Below the pieces are notes generated by a model, which did no database searches, was not told where the DNA came from, and saw only the letters and a list, made by a program, of their open reading frames with translations. Below are positions 15,301 to 28,218 of a stretch of 64,000 nucleotides of DNA, one piece after another. Each line of letters starts with the position of its first letter. Position 1 is the stretch's first letter. Position numbers and translations under genes: made by a program. Origin of the DNA: Paroedura picta (taxonomy: Eukaryota > Chordata > Lepidosauria > Squamata > Gekkonidae); contig NC_135375.1 of the NCBI RefSeq assembly GCF_049243985.1, forward strand, positions 107,940,533 to 108,004,532, in the 5' to 3' direction.

Positions 15301-15831
15301 GGGTGGGTGTTGTATTGGTTTTTCGGAAGTGTTAGACCTGTAAGAGAAAAATTTAAATGGTTGGGAAAGGCCATGGGATGTAGAAATAATTTTTCACATT
15401 TTACTTCCTTGTAAAAACAAGTAAATCAATAGGGATTTTCGTACGGATAAGTACCCAGTGAACGGTTCGTTTAGCTTTATATATTGTTACGGGTGGGCGT
15501 TGTATTGGTTTTTCGGAAGTGTTAGACCTGTAAGAGAAAAATTTAAATGGTTGGGATAGGCCATGGGATGTAGAAATATTTTTTCACATTTTATTTCCTT
15601 GTTAGAACAGGTAAATCAATAGCGATTTTCGTACGCATAAGTACCCAGCGAACGGTTCGTTTAGCTTTATATATTGTTCCGGGTGGGCGTTGTATTGGTT
15701 TTTCGGAAGTGTTACACCTGTAAGAGAAAAATTTAAATGGTTGGGAAAGGCCATGGGATGTAGAAATATTTTTTTCACATTTTAATTCCTTGTAAAAACA
15801 AGTAAATCAATAGGGACTTTCGTACGGATAA
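370..15831 (+). repeat. Satellite superunit copy A (15,462 bp, 81 monomers)
   Basis: From about position 370 the monomer variants recur in the same order 15,462 bp further on. Examples of paired positions are 568 and 16030, 1332 and 16794, 2478 and 17940, 9349 and 24811, and 11832 and 27294. The length is nine short of 81 x 191 = 15,471, and nine monomers in this copy carry a 1-bp loss (near 2985, 4890, 5085, 7180, 7370, 12869, 13601, 15389 and 15583), which accounts for it exactly. The left edge is placed to within a few tens of bases, because monomers upstream of about 370 no longer match their partners. Confidence 0.85.
3900..8480 (+). repeat. 12-monomer tandem duplication (2,290-bp unit) inside copy A
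   Basis: Two adjacent 12-monomer units: positions 4005-6100 recur at 6295-8390 with a constant shift of 2,290 bp (12 x 191 minus two 1-bp losses that are present in both units). The monomer beginning at 6104 is a hybrid. Its first part (ttattccggttggg) matches the one at 8394, and its second part (the aaataatttttt form) matches the one at 3814, so the exchange lies between about 6140 and 6220. The outer edges are approximate for the same reason. Confidence 0.85.
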
Positions 15832-18800
15832 GTACCCAGTGAACGGTTCGTTTAGCTTTATATATTGTTCCGGGTGGGCGTTGTATTGGTTTTTCGGAAG
15901 TGTTAGACCTGTAAGAGAAAAATTTAAATGGTTGGGAAAGGCCATGGGATGTAGAAATAATTTTTTCACATTTTACTTCCTTGTAAAAACAGGTAAATCA
16001 ATAGGGATTTTCGAACGTATAAGTACCCAGTGAAAGGTTCGTTTAGCTTTATATATTGTTACGGGTGGGTGTTGTATTGGTTTTTCGGAAGTGTTAGACC
16101 TGTAAGAGAAAAATTTAAATGGTTGGGAAAGGCCATGGGATGTAGAAATATTTTTTTCACATTTTACTTCCTTGTAAAAACAAGTAAATCAATAGGGATT
16201 TTCGTACGGATAAGTACCCAGTGAACGGTTCGTTTAGCTTTATATATTGTTACGGGTGGGCGTTGTATTGGTTTTTCGGAAGTGTTAGACCTGTAAGAGA
16301 AAAATTTAAATGGTTGGGAAAGGCCATGGGATGTAGAAATATTTTTTTCACATTTTATTTCCTTGTAAAAACAGGTACATCTATAGGGATTTTCGTACGG
16401 ATAAGTGCCCAGTGAACGGTTCGTTTAGCTTTATATATTATTCCGGTTGGGCGTTGTATTGGTTTTTCGGAAGTGTTAGACCTGTAAGAGAAAAATTTAA
16501 ATGGTTGGGAAAGGCCATGGGATGTAGAAATATTTTTTTCACATTTTACTTCCTTGTAAAAAAAGGTAAATCATTAGGGATTTTCGTACGGATAATTACC
16601 CAGTGAACGGTTCGTTTAGCTTTATATATTGTTACGGGTGGGCGTTGTATTGGTTTTTCGGAAGTGTTAGACCTGTAAGAGAAAAATTTAAATGGTTGGG
16701 ATAGGCCATGGGATGTAGAAATATTTTTTTCACATTTTATTTCCTTGTTAGAACAGGTAAATCAATAGCGATTTTCGTACGCATAAGTACCCAGTGAACG
16801 GTTCGTTTAGCTTTATATATTGTTCTGGGTGGCCGTTGTATTGGTTTTTCGGAAGTGTTAGACCTGTAAGAGAAAAATTTAAATGGTTGGGAAAGGCCAT
16901 GGGATGTAGAAATATTTTTTTCACATTTTACTTCCTTGTAAAAAAAGGTAAATCAATAGGGATTTTCGTACGGATAAGTACCCAGTGAACGGTTCGTTTA
17001 GCTTTATATATTGTTCCGGGTGGGCGTTGTATTGGTTTTTCGGAAGTGTTAGACCTGTAAGAGAAAAATTTAAATGGTTGGGAAAGGCCATGGGATGTAG
17101 AAATAATTTTTTCACATTTTACTTCCTTGTAAAAACAGGTAAATCAATAGGGATTTTCGAACGTATAAGTACCCAGTGAAAGGTTCGTTTAGCTTTATAT
17201 ATTGTTACGGGTGGGTGTTGTATTGGTTTTTCGGAAGTGTTAGACCTGTAAGAGAAAAATTTAAATGGTTGGGAAAGGCCATGGGATGTAGAAATATTTT
17301 TTTCACATTTTACTTCCTTGTAAAAACAAGTAAATCAATAGGGATTTTCGTACGGATAAGTACCCAGTGAACGGTTCGTTTAGCTTTATATATTGTTACG
17401 GGTGGGTGTTGTATTGGTTTTTCGGAAGTGTTAGACCTGTAAGAGAAAAATTTAAATGGTTGGGATAGGCCATGGGATCTAGAAATATTTTTTTCACATT
17501 TTATTTCCTTGTTAGAACAGGTAAATCAATAGCGATTTTCGTACGCATAAGTACCCAGTGAACGGTTCGTTTAGCTTTATATATTGTTCCGGGTGGCCGT
17601 TGTATTGGTTTTTCGGAAGTGTTAGACCTGTAAGAGAAAAATTTAAATGGTTGGGAAAGGCCATGGGATGTAGAAATATTTTTTTCACATTTTATTTCCT
17701 TGTAAAAACAGGTAAATCTATAGGGATTTTCGTACGGATAAGTGCCCAGTGAACGGTTCGTTTAGCTTTATATATTATTCTGGTTGGGCGTTGTAATGGT
17801 TTTTCGGAAGTGTTAGACCTGTAAGAGAAGAATTTAAATGGTTGGGAAAGGCCATGGGATGTAGAAATATTTTTTTCACATTTTACTTCCTTGTAAAAAA
17901 AGGTAAATCAATAGGGATTTTCGTACGGATAAGTACCCAGTGAACGGTTCGTTTAGCTTTATATATTGTTCCGGGTGGGCGTTGTATTGGTTTTTCGGAA
18001 GTGTTAGACCTGTAAGAGAAAAATTTAAATGGTTGGGAAAGGCCATGGGATGTAGAAATAATTTTTTCACATTTTACTTCCTTGTAAAAACAGGTAAATC
18101 AATAGGGATTTTCGAACGTATAAGTATCCAGTGAAAGGTTCGTTTAGCTTTATATATTGTTACGGGTGGGTGTTGTATTGGTTTTTCGGAAGTGTTAGAC
18201 CTGTAAGAGAAAAATTTAAATGTTTGGGAAAGGCCATGGGATGTAGAAATATTTTTTTCACATTTTACTTCCTTGTAAAAACAAGTAAATCAATAGGGAT
18301 TTTCGTACGGATAAGTACCCAGTGAACGGTTCGTTTAGCTTTATATATTGTTACGGGTGGGCGTTGTATTGGTTTTTCGGAAGTGTTAGACCTGTAAGAG
18401 AAAAATTTAAATGGTTGGGATAGGCCATGGGATGTAGAAATATTTTTTCACATTTTATTTCCTTGTTAGAACAGGTAAATCAATAGCGATTTTCGTACGC
18501 ATAAGTACCCAGTGAACGGTTCGTTTAGCTTTATATATTGTTCCTGGTGGGCGTTGTATTGGTTTTTCGGAAGTGTTACACCTGTAAGAGAAAAATTTAA
18601 ATGGTTGGGAAAGGCCATGGGATGTAGAAATATTTTTTTCACATTTTACTTCCTTGTAAAAAAAGGTAAATCAATAGGGATTTTCGTACGGATAAGTACC
18701 CAGTGAACGGTTCGTTTAGCTTTATATATTGTTCCGGGTGGGCGTTGTATTGGTTTTTCGGAAGTATTAGACCTGTAAGAGAAAAATTTAAATGGTTGGG

Positions 18801-21800
18801 AAAGGCCATGGGATGTAGAAATAATTTTTTCACATTTTACTTCCTTGTAAAAACAGGTAAATCAATAGGGATTTTCGAACGTATAAGTACCCAGTGAAAG
18901 GTTCGTTTAGCTTTATATATTGTTACGGGTGGGTGTTGTATTGGTTTTTCGGAAGTGTTAGACCTGTAAGAGAAAAATTTAAATGGTTGGGAAAGGCCAT
19001 GGGATGTAGAAATATTTTTTTCACATTTTACTTCCTTGTAAAAACAAGTAAATCAATAGGGATTTTCGTACGGATAAGTACCCAGTGAACGGTTCGTTTA
19101 GCTTTATATATTGTTACGGGTGGGCGTTGTATTGGTTTTTCGGAAGTGTTAGACCTGTAAGAGAAAAATTTAAATGGTTGGGAAAGGCCATGGGATGTAG
19201 AAATATTTTTTTCACATTTTACTTCCTTGTAAAAAAAGGTAAATCAATAGGGATTTTCGTACGTATAAGTACCCAGTGAACGGTTCGTTTAGCTTTATAT
19301 ATTGTTCCGGGTGGGCGTTGTATTGGTTATTCGGAAGTGTTAGACCTGTAAGAGAAAAATTTAAATGGTTGGGAAAGGCCATGGGATGTAGAAATAATTT
19401 TTTCACATTTTACTTCCTTGTAAAAACAGGTAAATCAATAGGGATTTTCGAACGTATAAGTACCCAGTGAAAGGTTCGTTTAGCTTTATATATTGTTACG
19501 GGTGGGTGTTGTATTGGTTTTTCGGAAGTGTTAGACCTGTAAGAGAAAAATTTAAATGGTTGGGAAAGACCATGGGATGTAGAAATATTTTTTTCACATT
19601 TTACTTCCTTGTAAAAACAAGTAAATCAATAGGGATTTTCGTACGGATAAGTACCCAGTGAACGGTTCGTTTAGCTTTATATATTGTTACGGGTGGGCGT
19701 TGTATTGGTTTTTCGGAAGTGTTAGACCTGTAAGAGAAAAATTTAAATGGTTGGGATAGGCCATGGGATCTAGAAATATTTTTTTCACATTTTATTTCCT
19801 TGTTAGAACAGGTAAATCAATAGCGATTTTCGTACGCATAAGTACCCAGTGAATGGTTCGTTTAGCTTTATATATTGTTCCGGGTGGCCGTTGTATTGGT
19901 TTTTCGGAAGTGTTAGACCTGTAAGAGAAAAATTTAAATGGTTGGGAAAGGCCATGGGATGTAGAAATATTTTTTTCACATTTTATTTCCTTGTAAAAAC
20001 AGGTAAATCTATAGGGATTTTCGTACGGATAAGTGCCCAGTGAACGGTTCATTTAGCTTTATATATTATTCCGGTTGGGCGTTGTAATGGTTTTTCGGAA
20101 GTGTTAGACCTGTAAGAGAAAAATTTAAATGGTTGGGAAAGGCCATGGGATGTAGAAATATTTTTTTCACATTTTACTTCCTTGTAAAAAAAGGTAAATC
20201 AATAGGGATTTTCGTACGGATAAGTACCCAGTGAACGGTTCGTTTAGCTTTATATATTGTTCCGGGTGGGCGTTGTATTGGTTTTTCGGAAGTGTTAGAC
20301 CTGTAAGAGAAAAATTTAAATGGTTGGGAAAGGCCATGGGATGTAGAAATAATTTTTCACATTTTACTTCCTTGTAAAAACAAGTAAATCAATAGGGATT
20401 TTCGTACGGATAAGTACCCAGTGAACGGTTCGTTTAGCTTTATATATTGTTACGGGTGGGCGTTGTATTGGTTTTTCGGAAGTGTTAGACCTGTAAGAGA
20501 AAAATTTAAATGGTAGGGATAGGCCATGGGATGTTGAAATATTTTTTCACATTTTATTTCCTTGTTAGAACAGGTAAATCAATAGCGATTTTCGTACGCA
20601 TAAGTACCCAGCGAACGGTTCGTTTAGCTTTATATATTGTTCCGGGTGGGCGTTGTATTGGTTTTTCGGAAGTGTTACACCTGTAAGAGAAAAATTTAAA
20701 TGGTTGGGAAAGGCCATGGGATGTAGAAATATTTTTTTCACATTTTAATTCCTTGTAAAAACAAGTAAATCAATAGGGACTTTCGTACGGATAAGTACCC
20801 AGTGAACGGTTCGTTTAGCTTTATATATTGTTCCGGGTGGGCGTTGTATTGGTTTTTCGGAAGTGTTAGACCTGTAAGAGAAAAATTTAAATGGTTGGGA
20901 AAGGCCATGGGATGTAGAAATAATTTTTTCACATTTTACTTCCTTGTAAAAACAGGTAAATCAATAGGGATTTTCGAACGTATAAGTACCCAGTGAAAGG
21001 TTCGTTTAGCTTTATATATTGTTACGGGTGGGTGTTGTATTGGTTTTTCGGAAGTGTTAGACCTGTAAGAGAAAAATTTAAATGGTTGGGAAAGGCCATG
21101 GGATGTAGAAATATTTTTTTCACATTTTACTTCCTTGTAAAAACAAGTAAATCAATAGGGATTTTCGTACGGATAAGTACCCAGTGAACGGTTCGTTTAG
21201 CTTTATATATTGTTACGGGTGGGCGTTGTATTGGTTTTTCGGAAGTGTTAGACCTGTAAGAGAAAAATTTAAATGGTTGGGAAAGGCCATGGGATGTAGA
21301 AATATTTTTTTCACATTTTACTTCCTTGTAAAAACAAGTAAATCAATAGGGATTTTCGTACGGATAAGTACCCAGTGAACGGTTCGTTTAGCTTTATATA
21401 TTGTTACGGGTGGGCGTTGTATTGGTTTTTCGGGAGTGTTAGACCTGTAAGAGAAAAATTTAAATGGTTGGGAAAGGCCATGGGATGTAGAAATATTTTT
21501 TTCACATTTTATTTCCTTGTAAAAACAGGTACATCTATAGGGATTTTCGTACGGATAAGTGCCCAGTGAACGGTTCGTTTAGCTTTATATATTATTCCGG
21601 TTGGGCGTTGTATTGGTTTTTCGGAAGTGTTAGACCTGTAAGAGAAAAATTTAAATGGTTGGGAAAGGCCATGGGATGTAGAAATAATTTTTTCACATTT
21701 TACTTCCTTGTAAAAACAGGTAAATCAATAGGGATTTTCGAACGTATAAGTACCCAGTGAAAGGTTCGTTTAGCTTTATATATTGTTACGGGTGGGTGTT

Positions 21801-24800
21801 GTATTGGTTTTTCGGAAGTGTTAGACCTGTAAGAGAAAAATTTAAATGGTTGGGAAAGACCATGGGATGTAGAAATATTTTTTTCACATTTTACTTCCTT
21901 GTAAAAACAAGTAAATCAATAGGGATTTTCGTACGGATAAGTACCCAGTGAACGGTTCGTTTAGCTTTATATATTGTTACGGGTGGGCGTTGTATTGGTT
22001 TTTCGGAAGTGTTAGACCTGTAAGAGAAAAATTTAAATGGTTGGGATAGGCCATGGGATCTAGAAATATTTTTTTCACATTTTATTTCCTTGTTAGAACA
22101 GGTAAATCAATAGCGATTTTCGTACGCATAAGTACCCAGTGAATGGTTCGTTTAGCTTTATATATTGTTCCGGGTGGCCGTTGTATTGGTTTTTCGGAAG
22201 TGTTAGACCTGTAAGAGAAAAATTTAAATGGTTGGGAAAGGCCATGGGATGTAGAAATATTTTTTTCACATTTTATTTCCTTGTAAAAACAGGTAAATCT
22301 ATAGGGATTTTCGTACGGATAAGTGCCCAGTGAACGGTTCATTTAGCTTTATATATAATTCCGGTTGGGCGTTGTAATGGTTTTTCGGAAGTGTTAGACC
22401 TGTAAGAGAAAAATTTAAATGGTTGGGAAAGGCCATGGGATGTAGAAATATTTTTTTCACATTTTACTTCCTTGTAAAAAAAGGTAAATCAATAGGGATT
22501 TTCGTACGGATAAGTACCCAGTGAACGGTTCGTTTAGCTTTATATATTGTTCCGGGTGGGCGTTGTATTGGTTTTTCGGAAGTGTTAGACCTGTAAGAGA
22601 AAAATTTAAATGGTTGGGAAAGGCCATGGGATGTAGAAATAATTTTTCACATTTTACTTCCTTGTAAAAACAAGTAAATCAATAGGGATTTTCGTACGGA
22701 TAAGTACCCAGTGAACGGTTCGTTTAGCTTTATATATTGTTACGGGTGGGCGTTGTATTGGTTTTTCGGAAGTGTTAGACCTGTAAGAGAAAAATTTAAA
22801 TGGTAGGGATAGGCCATGGGATGTTGAAATATTTTTTCACATTTTATTTCCTTGTTAGAACAGGTAAATCAATAGCGATTTTCGTACGCATAAGTACCCA
22901 GCGAACGGTTCGTTTAGCTTTATATATTGTTCCGGGTGGGCGTTGTATTGGTTTTTCGGAAGTGTTACACCTGTAAGAGAAAAATTTAAATGGTTGGGAA
23001 AGGCCATGGGATGTAGAAATATTTTTTTCACATTTTAATTCCTTGTAAAAACAAGTAAATCAATAGGGACTTTCGTACGGATAAGTACCCAGTGAACGGT
23101 TCGTTTAGCTTTATATATTGTTCCGGGTGGGCGTTGTATTGGTTTTTCGGAAGTGTTAGACCTGTAAGAGAAAAATTTAAATGGTTGGGAAAGGCCATGG
23201 GATGTAGAAATAATTTTTTCACATTTTACTTCCTTGTAAAAACAGGTAAATCAATAGGGATTTTCGAACGTATAAGTACCCAGTGAAAGGTTCGTTTAGC
23301 TTTATATATTGTTACGGGTGGGTGTTGTATTGGTTTTTCGGAAGTGTTAGACCTGTAAGAGAAAAATTTAAATGGTTGGGAAAGGCCATGGGATGTAGAA
23401 ATATTTTTTTCACATTTTACTTCCTTGTAAAAACAAGTAAATCAATAGGGATTTTCGTACGGATAAGTACCCAGTGAACGGTTCGTTTAGCTTTATATAT
23501 TGTTACGGGTGGGCGTTGTATTGGTTTTTCGGAAGTGTTAGACCTGTAAGAGAAAAATTTAAATGGTTGGGAAAGGCCATGGGATGTAGAAATATTTTTT
23601 TCACATTTTACTTCCTTGTAAAAACAAGTAAATCAATAGGGATTTTCGTACGGATAAGTACCCAGTGAACGGTTCGTTTAGCTTTATATATTGTTACGGG
23701 TGGGCGTTGTATTGGTTTTTCGGGAGTGTTAGACCTGTAAGAGAAAAATTTAAATGGTTGGGAAAGGCCATGGGATGTAGAAATATTTTTTTCACATTTT
23801 ATTTCCTTGTAAAAACAGGTACATCTATAGGGATTTTCGTACGGATAAGTGCCCAGTGAACGGTTCGTTTAGCTTTATATATTATTCCGGTTGGGCGTTG
23901 TATTGGTTTTTCGGAAGTGTTAGACCTGTAAGAGAAAAATTTAAATGGTTGGGAAAGGCCATGGGATGTAGAAATATTTTTTTCACATTTTACTTCCTTG
24001 TAAAAAAAGGTAAATCATTAGGGATATTCGTACGGATAATTACCCAGTGAACGGTTCGTTTAGCTTTATATATTGTTACGGGTGGGCGTTGTATTGGTTT
24101 TTCGGAAGTGTTAGACCTGTAAGAGAAAAATTTAAATGGTTGGGAAAGGCCATGGGATGTAGAAATATTTTTTTCACATTTTATTTCCTTGTAAAAACAG
24201 GTAAATCTATAGGGATTTTCGTACGGATAAGTGCCCAGTGAACGGTTCGTTTAGCTTTATATATTATTCCGGTTGGGCGTTGTATTGGTTTTTCGGAAGT
24301 GTTAGACCTGTAAGAGAAAAATTTAAATGGTTGGGAAAGGCCATGGGATGTAGAAATATTTTTTTCACATTTTACTTCCTTGTAAAAACAGGTAAATCAA
24401 TAGGGATTTTCGTACGGATAATTACCCAGTGAACGGTTCGTTTAGCTTTATATATTGTTCCGGGTGGGCATTGTATTGGTTTTTCGGAAGTGTTAGACCT
24501 GTAAGAGAAAAATTTAAATGGTTGGGAAAGGCCATGGGATGTAGAAATATTTTTTTCACATTTTACTTCCTTGTAAAAACAAGTAAATCAATAGGGATTT
24601 TCGTACGGATAAGTACCCAGAGAACGGTTCGTTTAGCTTTATATATTGTTACGGGTGGGCGTTGTATTGGTTTTTCGGAAGTGTTAGAACTGTAAGAGAA
24701 AAATTTAAATGGTTGGGATAGGCCATGGGATGTAGAAATATTTTTTTCACATTTTATTTCCTTGTTAGAACAGGTAAATCAATAGCGTTTTTCGTACGGA

Positions 24801-27515
24801 TAAGTGCCCAGTGAACGGATCGTTTAGCTTTATATATTGTTCCATTTGGGCGTTGTATTGGTTTTTTGGAAGTGTTAGACCTGTAATAGAAAAATTTAAA
24901 TGGTTGGGAAAGGTCATGGGATGTAGAAATATTTTTTTCACATTTTACTTCCTTGTAAAAACAAGTAAATCAGTAGGGATTTTCGTACGGATAAGTACCC
25001 AGTGAACGGTTCGTTTAGCTTTATATATTGTTACGGGTGGGCGTTGTATTGGTTTTTCGGAAGTGTTAGACGTGTAAGAGAAAAATTTAAATGGTTGGGA
25101 AAGGCCATGGGATGTAGAAATATTTCTTTCACATTTTACTTCCTTGTAAAAACAAGTAAATCAATAGGGATTTTCGTACGGATAAGTACCCAGTGAACGG
25201 TTCGTTTAGCTTTATATATTGTTCCGGGTGGGCGTTGTATTGGTTTTTCGGAAGTGTTAGACCTGTAAGAGAAAAATTTAAATGGTTGGGAAAGCCCATG
25301 GGATGTAGAAATATTTTTTTCACATTTTACTTCCTTGTAAAAACAAGTAAATCAATAGGGATTTTCGTACGGATAAGTACCCAGTGTACGGTTCGTTTAG
25401 CTTTATATATTGTTACGGGTGGGCGTTGTATTGGTTTTTCAGAAGTGTTAGACCTGTAAGAGAAAAATTTAAATGTTTGGGATAGGCCATGGGATGTAGA
25501 AATATTTTTTTCACATTTTATTCCCTTCTTAGAACAAGGTAATCAATAGCGATTTTCGTACGCATAAGTACCCAGTGAACGGTTCGTTTAGCTTTATATA
25601 TTGTTCCGGGTGGGCGTTGTATTGGTTTTTCGGAAGTGTTAGACCTGTAAGAGAAAAATTTAAATGGTTGGGAAAGGCCATGGGATGTAGAAATATTTTT
25701 TTCACATTTTACTTCCTTGTAAGAAAAGGTAAATCAGTAGGGAATTTCGTACGGATAAGTACCCAGTGAACGGTTCGTTTAGCTTTATATATTGTTCCGG
25801 GTGGGCGTTGTATTGGTTTTTTGGAAGTTTTAGACCTGTAAGAGAAAAATTTAAATGGTTGGGAATGGCCATGGGATGTAGAAATATTTTTTTCACATTT
25901 TACTTCCTTGTAAAAACAGGTAAATCAATAGGGATTTTCGTACGGATAAGTACCCAGTGAACGGTTCGTTTAGCTTTATATATTGTTACGGGTGGGTGTT
26001 GTATTGGTTTTTCGGAAGTGTTAGACCTGTAAGAGAAAAATTTAAATGGTTGGGAAAGGCCATGGGATGTAGAAATATTTTTTTCACATGTTACTTCCTT
26101 GTAAAAAAAGGTAAATCAATAGGGATTTTCGTACGTATAAGTACCAAGTGAACGGTTCGTTTAGCTTTATATATTGTTACGGGTGGGCGTTGTATTGGTT
26201 TTTCAGAAGTGTTAGACCTGTAAGAGAAAAATTTAAATGTTTGGGATAGGCCATGGGATGTAGAAATATTTTTTTCACATTTTATTCCCTTCTTAGAACA
26301 GGTAAATCAATAGCGATTTTCGTACGCATAAGTACCCAGTGAACGGTTCGTTTAGCTTTATATATTGTTCCGGGTGGCCGTTGTATTGGTTTTTCGGAAG
26401 TGTTAGACCTGTAAGAGAAAAGTTTAAATGGTTGGGATAGGCCATGGGATGTAGAAATATTTTTTTCACATTTTATTTTCTTGTAAAAACAGGTAAATCA
26501 ATAGCGATTTTCGTACGCATATGTACCCAGTGAACGGTTCATTTAGCTTTATATATTGTTCCGGGTGGGCGTTGTATTGGTTTTTCGGAAGTGTTAGACC
26601 TGTAAGAGAAAAATTTAAATGGTTGGGAAAGGCCATGGGATGTAGAAATATTTTTTTCACATTTTACTTCCTTGTAAGAAAAGGTAAATCAATAGGGAAT
26701 TTCGTACGGATAAGTACCCAGTGAACGGTTCGTTTAGCTTTATATATTGTTCCGGGTGGGCGTTGTATTGGTTTTTTGGAAGTTTTAGACCTGTAAGAGA
26801 AAAATTTAAATGGTTGGGAATGGCCATGGGATGTAGAAATATTTTTTTCACATTTTACTTCCTTGTAAAAAAAGGTAAATCAATAGGGAATTTCGTACGG
26901 ATAAGTACCCAGTGACCGGTTCGTTTAGCTTTATATATTGTTCCGGGTGGGCGTTGTATTGGTTTTTTGGAAGTTTTAGACCTGTAAGAGAAAAATTTAA
27001 ATGGTTGGGAAAGGCCATGGGATGTAGAAATATTTTTTTCACATTTTACTTCCTTGTAAAAACAGGTAAATCAATAGGGATTTTCGTACGGATAAGTACC
27101 CAGTGAACGGTTCGTTTAGCTTTATATATTGTTACGGGTGGGTGTTGTATTGGTTTTTCGGAAGTGTTAGACCTGTAAGAGAAAAATTTAAATGGTTGGG
27201 AAAGGCCATGGGATGTAGAAATATTTTTTTCACATGTTACTTCCTTGTAAAAAAAGGTAAATCAATAGGGATTTTCGTACGTATAAGTACCAAGTGAACG
27301 GTTCGTTTAGCTTTATATATTGTTCCGGGTGGGCGTTGTATTGGTTTTTCGGAAGTGTTAGACCTGTAAGAGAAAAATTTAAATGGTTGGGAAAGGCCAT
27401 GGGATGTAGAAATATTTTTTTCACATTTTATTTCCTTGGAAAAACAGGTAAATCTATAGGGATTTTCGTACGGATGAGTGCCCAGTGAACGGTTCGTTTA
27501 GCTTTATATATTATT
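15832..27515 (+). repeat. Satellite superunit copy B (15,462-bp period), cut by Ngaro
   Basis: Second copy of the 81-monomer superunit, collinear with copy A up to the Ngaro insertion at 27516. Only scattered single-base differences from copy A are visible, for example ggtgggca against ggtgggcg near 24467/9005, tataattcc against tattattcc near 22357/6895, and cccagtgaa against cccagcgaa near 18512/3050. That is roughly one per kilobase by eye. After the insertion the match to copy A resumes at 34371 for about 70 bp (12054 onwards), then skips about two monomers. Confidence 0.82.
19362..23942 (+). repeat. 12-monomer tandem duplication (2,290-bp unit) inside copy B
   Basis: Copy B counterpart of the 12-monomer duplication at 3900-8480, displaced by exactly 15,462 bp. 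The hybrid monomer is present here too (21566). The 12-monomer duplication is therefore older than the 15,462-bp superunit duplication. Confidence 0.84.
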
Positions 27516-27948
27516 GGCTGGTACGAGGCCAGATTTGGTGGAAGGAAGACGCGACTCAGCATTGGCTTAAAAATGGCCACAGCTTTTAATCAAACAACCT
27601 CCCACGGAGGGTTGGCGCTACACCAGGTGAATGAGCCTTACCTAGGCAGTCCGCTGACTGCCCCACCCACACAACCCGATAAGAAGTCCATCAATGTTCC
27701 CCGCTGGGAATACGGACTTCCAATCAGGTTTCTAATCATGGGAGATAACTCATATGGAGGGCCAAAGGGCGCAAACCTCCTTGACTACCTCCAGAGTCAT
27801 CTGGTCAATTAATGAGCCACTCTCGCCGCCCCGCCGGGTCAGCTGGTCACTCATTAGAACCACCTCGTTAAGGAGGTCCCAACCCCTGAGGGGAGTCCGA
27901 TCGCATACCGGCTCCCCCAATAGGCTCATTCTCCTGTGTTCCAAACGC
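27516..27948 (-). repeat. Ngaro copy 1 repeat B2 (3' terminal)
   Basis: A 433-bp repeat beginning ggctggtacgagg at the edge with the satellite and ending gttccaaacgc. It recurs 703 bp away as B1, with no difference noticed. It forms the 3' terminus of the minus-strand element. The plus strand carries a 79-codon open frame starting at 27573 that is equally present in B1. Confidence 0.92.
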
Positions 27949-28015
27949 TGTGACTAAAACATTGCAATCAAAACATAAACAATTAAACCATACAACATAA
28001 TGGGTGGGAGGGTGG
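27949..28015 (-). other. Ngaro copy 1 spacer between A2 and B2
   Basis: AT-rich stretch of 67 bp between the internal A2 and the terminal B2, ending in a short G-rich run (gggtgggagggtggg). It is not repeated elsewhere in the element. Nothing else is recognisable in it. Confidence 0.75.
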
Positions 28016-28218
28016 GATTGCTCGCCCGCACTCCAGACAGAGGCAGGGAAGCAACGGCCAACGTCCTCCCGGGGCGTTTAAACCCCCGCCCGAGGCTCGC
28101 GCGCCTGCCGCCGCCGCGCCCCGCGCCCGAGCCCCGCACGAGGAATGCCGAGCCGGCGCTTCCCCACTCGCCCTCCCCCAGCCAACCAGCGGCACCGGTA
28201 AGTCCCTGCCGCTTCATT
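28016..28218 (-). repeat. Ngaro copy 1 repeat A2 (internal)
   Basis: A 203-bp, strongly GC- and CpG-rich repeat that matches the 5' terminal A1 (34168-34370). It abuts B1 at cttcattggctgg. That junction has the sequence a closed circle of the element would have, joining the outer end of A1 to the outer end of B2 through ATT. Confidence 0.92.

Larger units (their letters stand above)
1..27515 (+). repeat. 191-bp satellite array, block 1 (about 144 monomers)
   Basis: Head-to-tail tandem array with a strict 191-bp period. Every monomer carries the same landmarks in order: aacggttcgtttagc, tatatattgttccggg, ttgtattggtttttcgg, ttagacctgtaagag, aaatttaaatgg, ggccatgggatgtag, cacattttacttcc, aatcaatagggattttcg and tacggataagtacccag. 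Monomers differ by a handful of substitutions; the only length changes I see are isolated 1-bp losses, mostly in the T-run before cacatttta. The variants are linked in blocks, so monomer types can be told apart (see the higher-order entries). The short frames of 64 codons that chain through the array on both strands are by-products of its homogeneity and I do not call them genes. The array is homogeneous enough to be young; centromeric or pericentromeric location is an inference only. Confidence 0.97.

Noticed and set aside
1-27515. Possible CENP-B box in the monomer.
   Set aside because: TTCG occurs (ggttcgttt, tttttcgg, ttttcgtacg), but none is followed at the right spacing by the A and CGGG core of the CENP-B box; the ttccggg motif is out of place.
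1-27515. CRISPR-like array (regular repeats).
   Set aside because: Whole 191-bp units repeat without unique spacers; the structure is a tandem satellite in a eukaryotic context.
27949-28015. Possible G-quadruplex or regulatory site in the spacer between A2 and B2 (gggtgggagggtggg).
   Set aside because: A G-run of this kind is plausible as a quadruplex, but it is short and single and there is no supporting context, so it is mentioned only inside the spacer entry.
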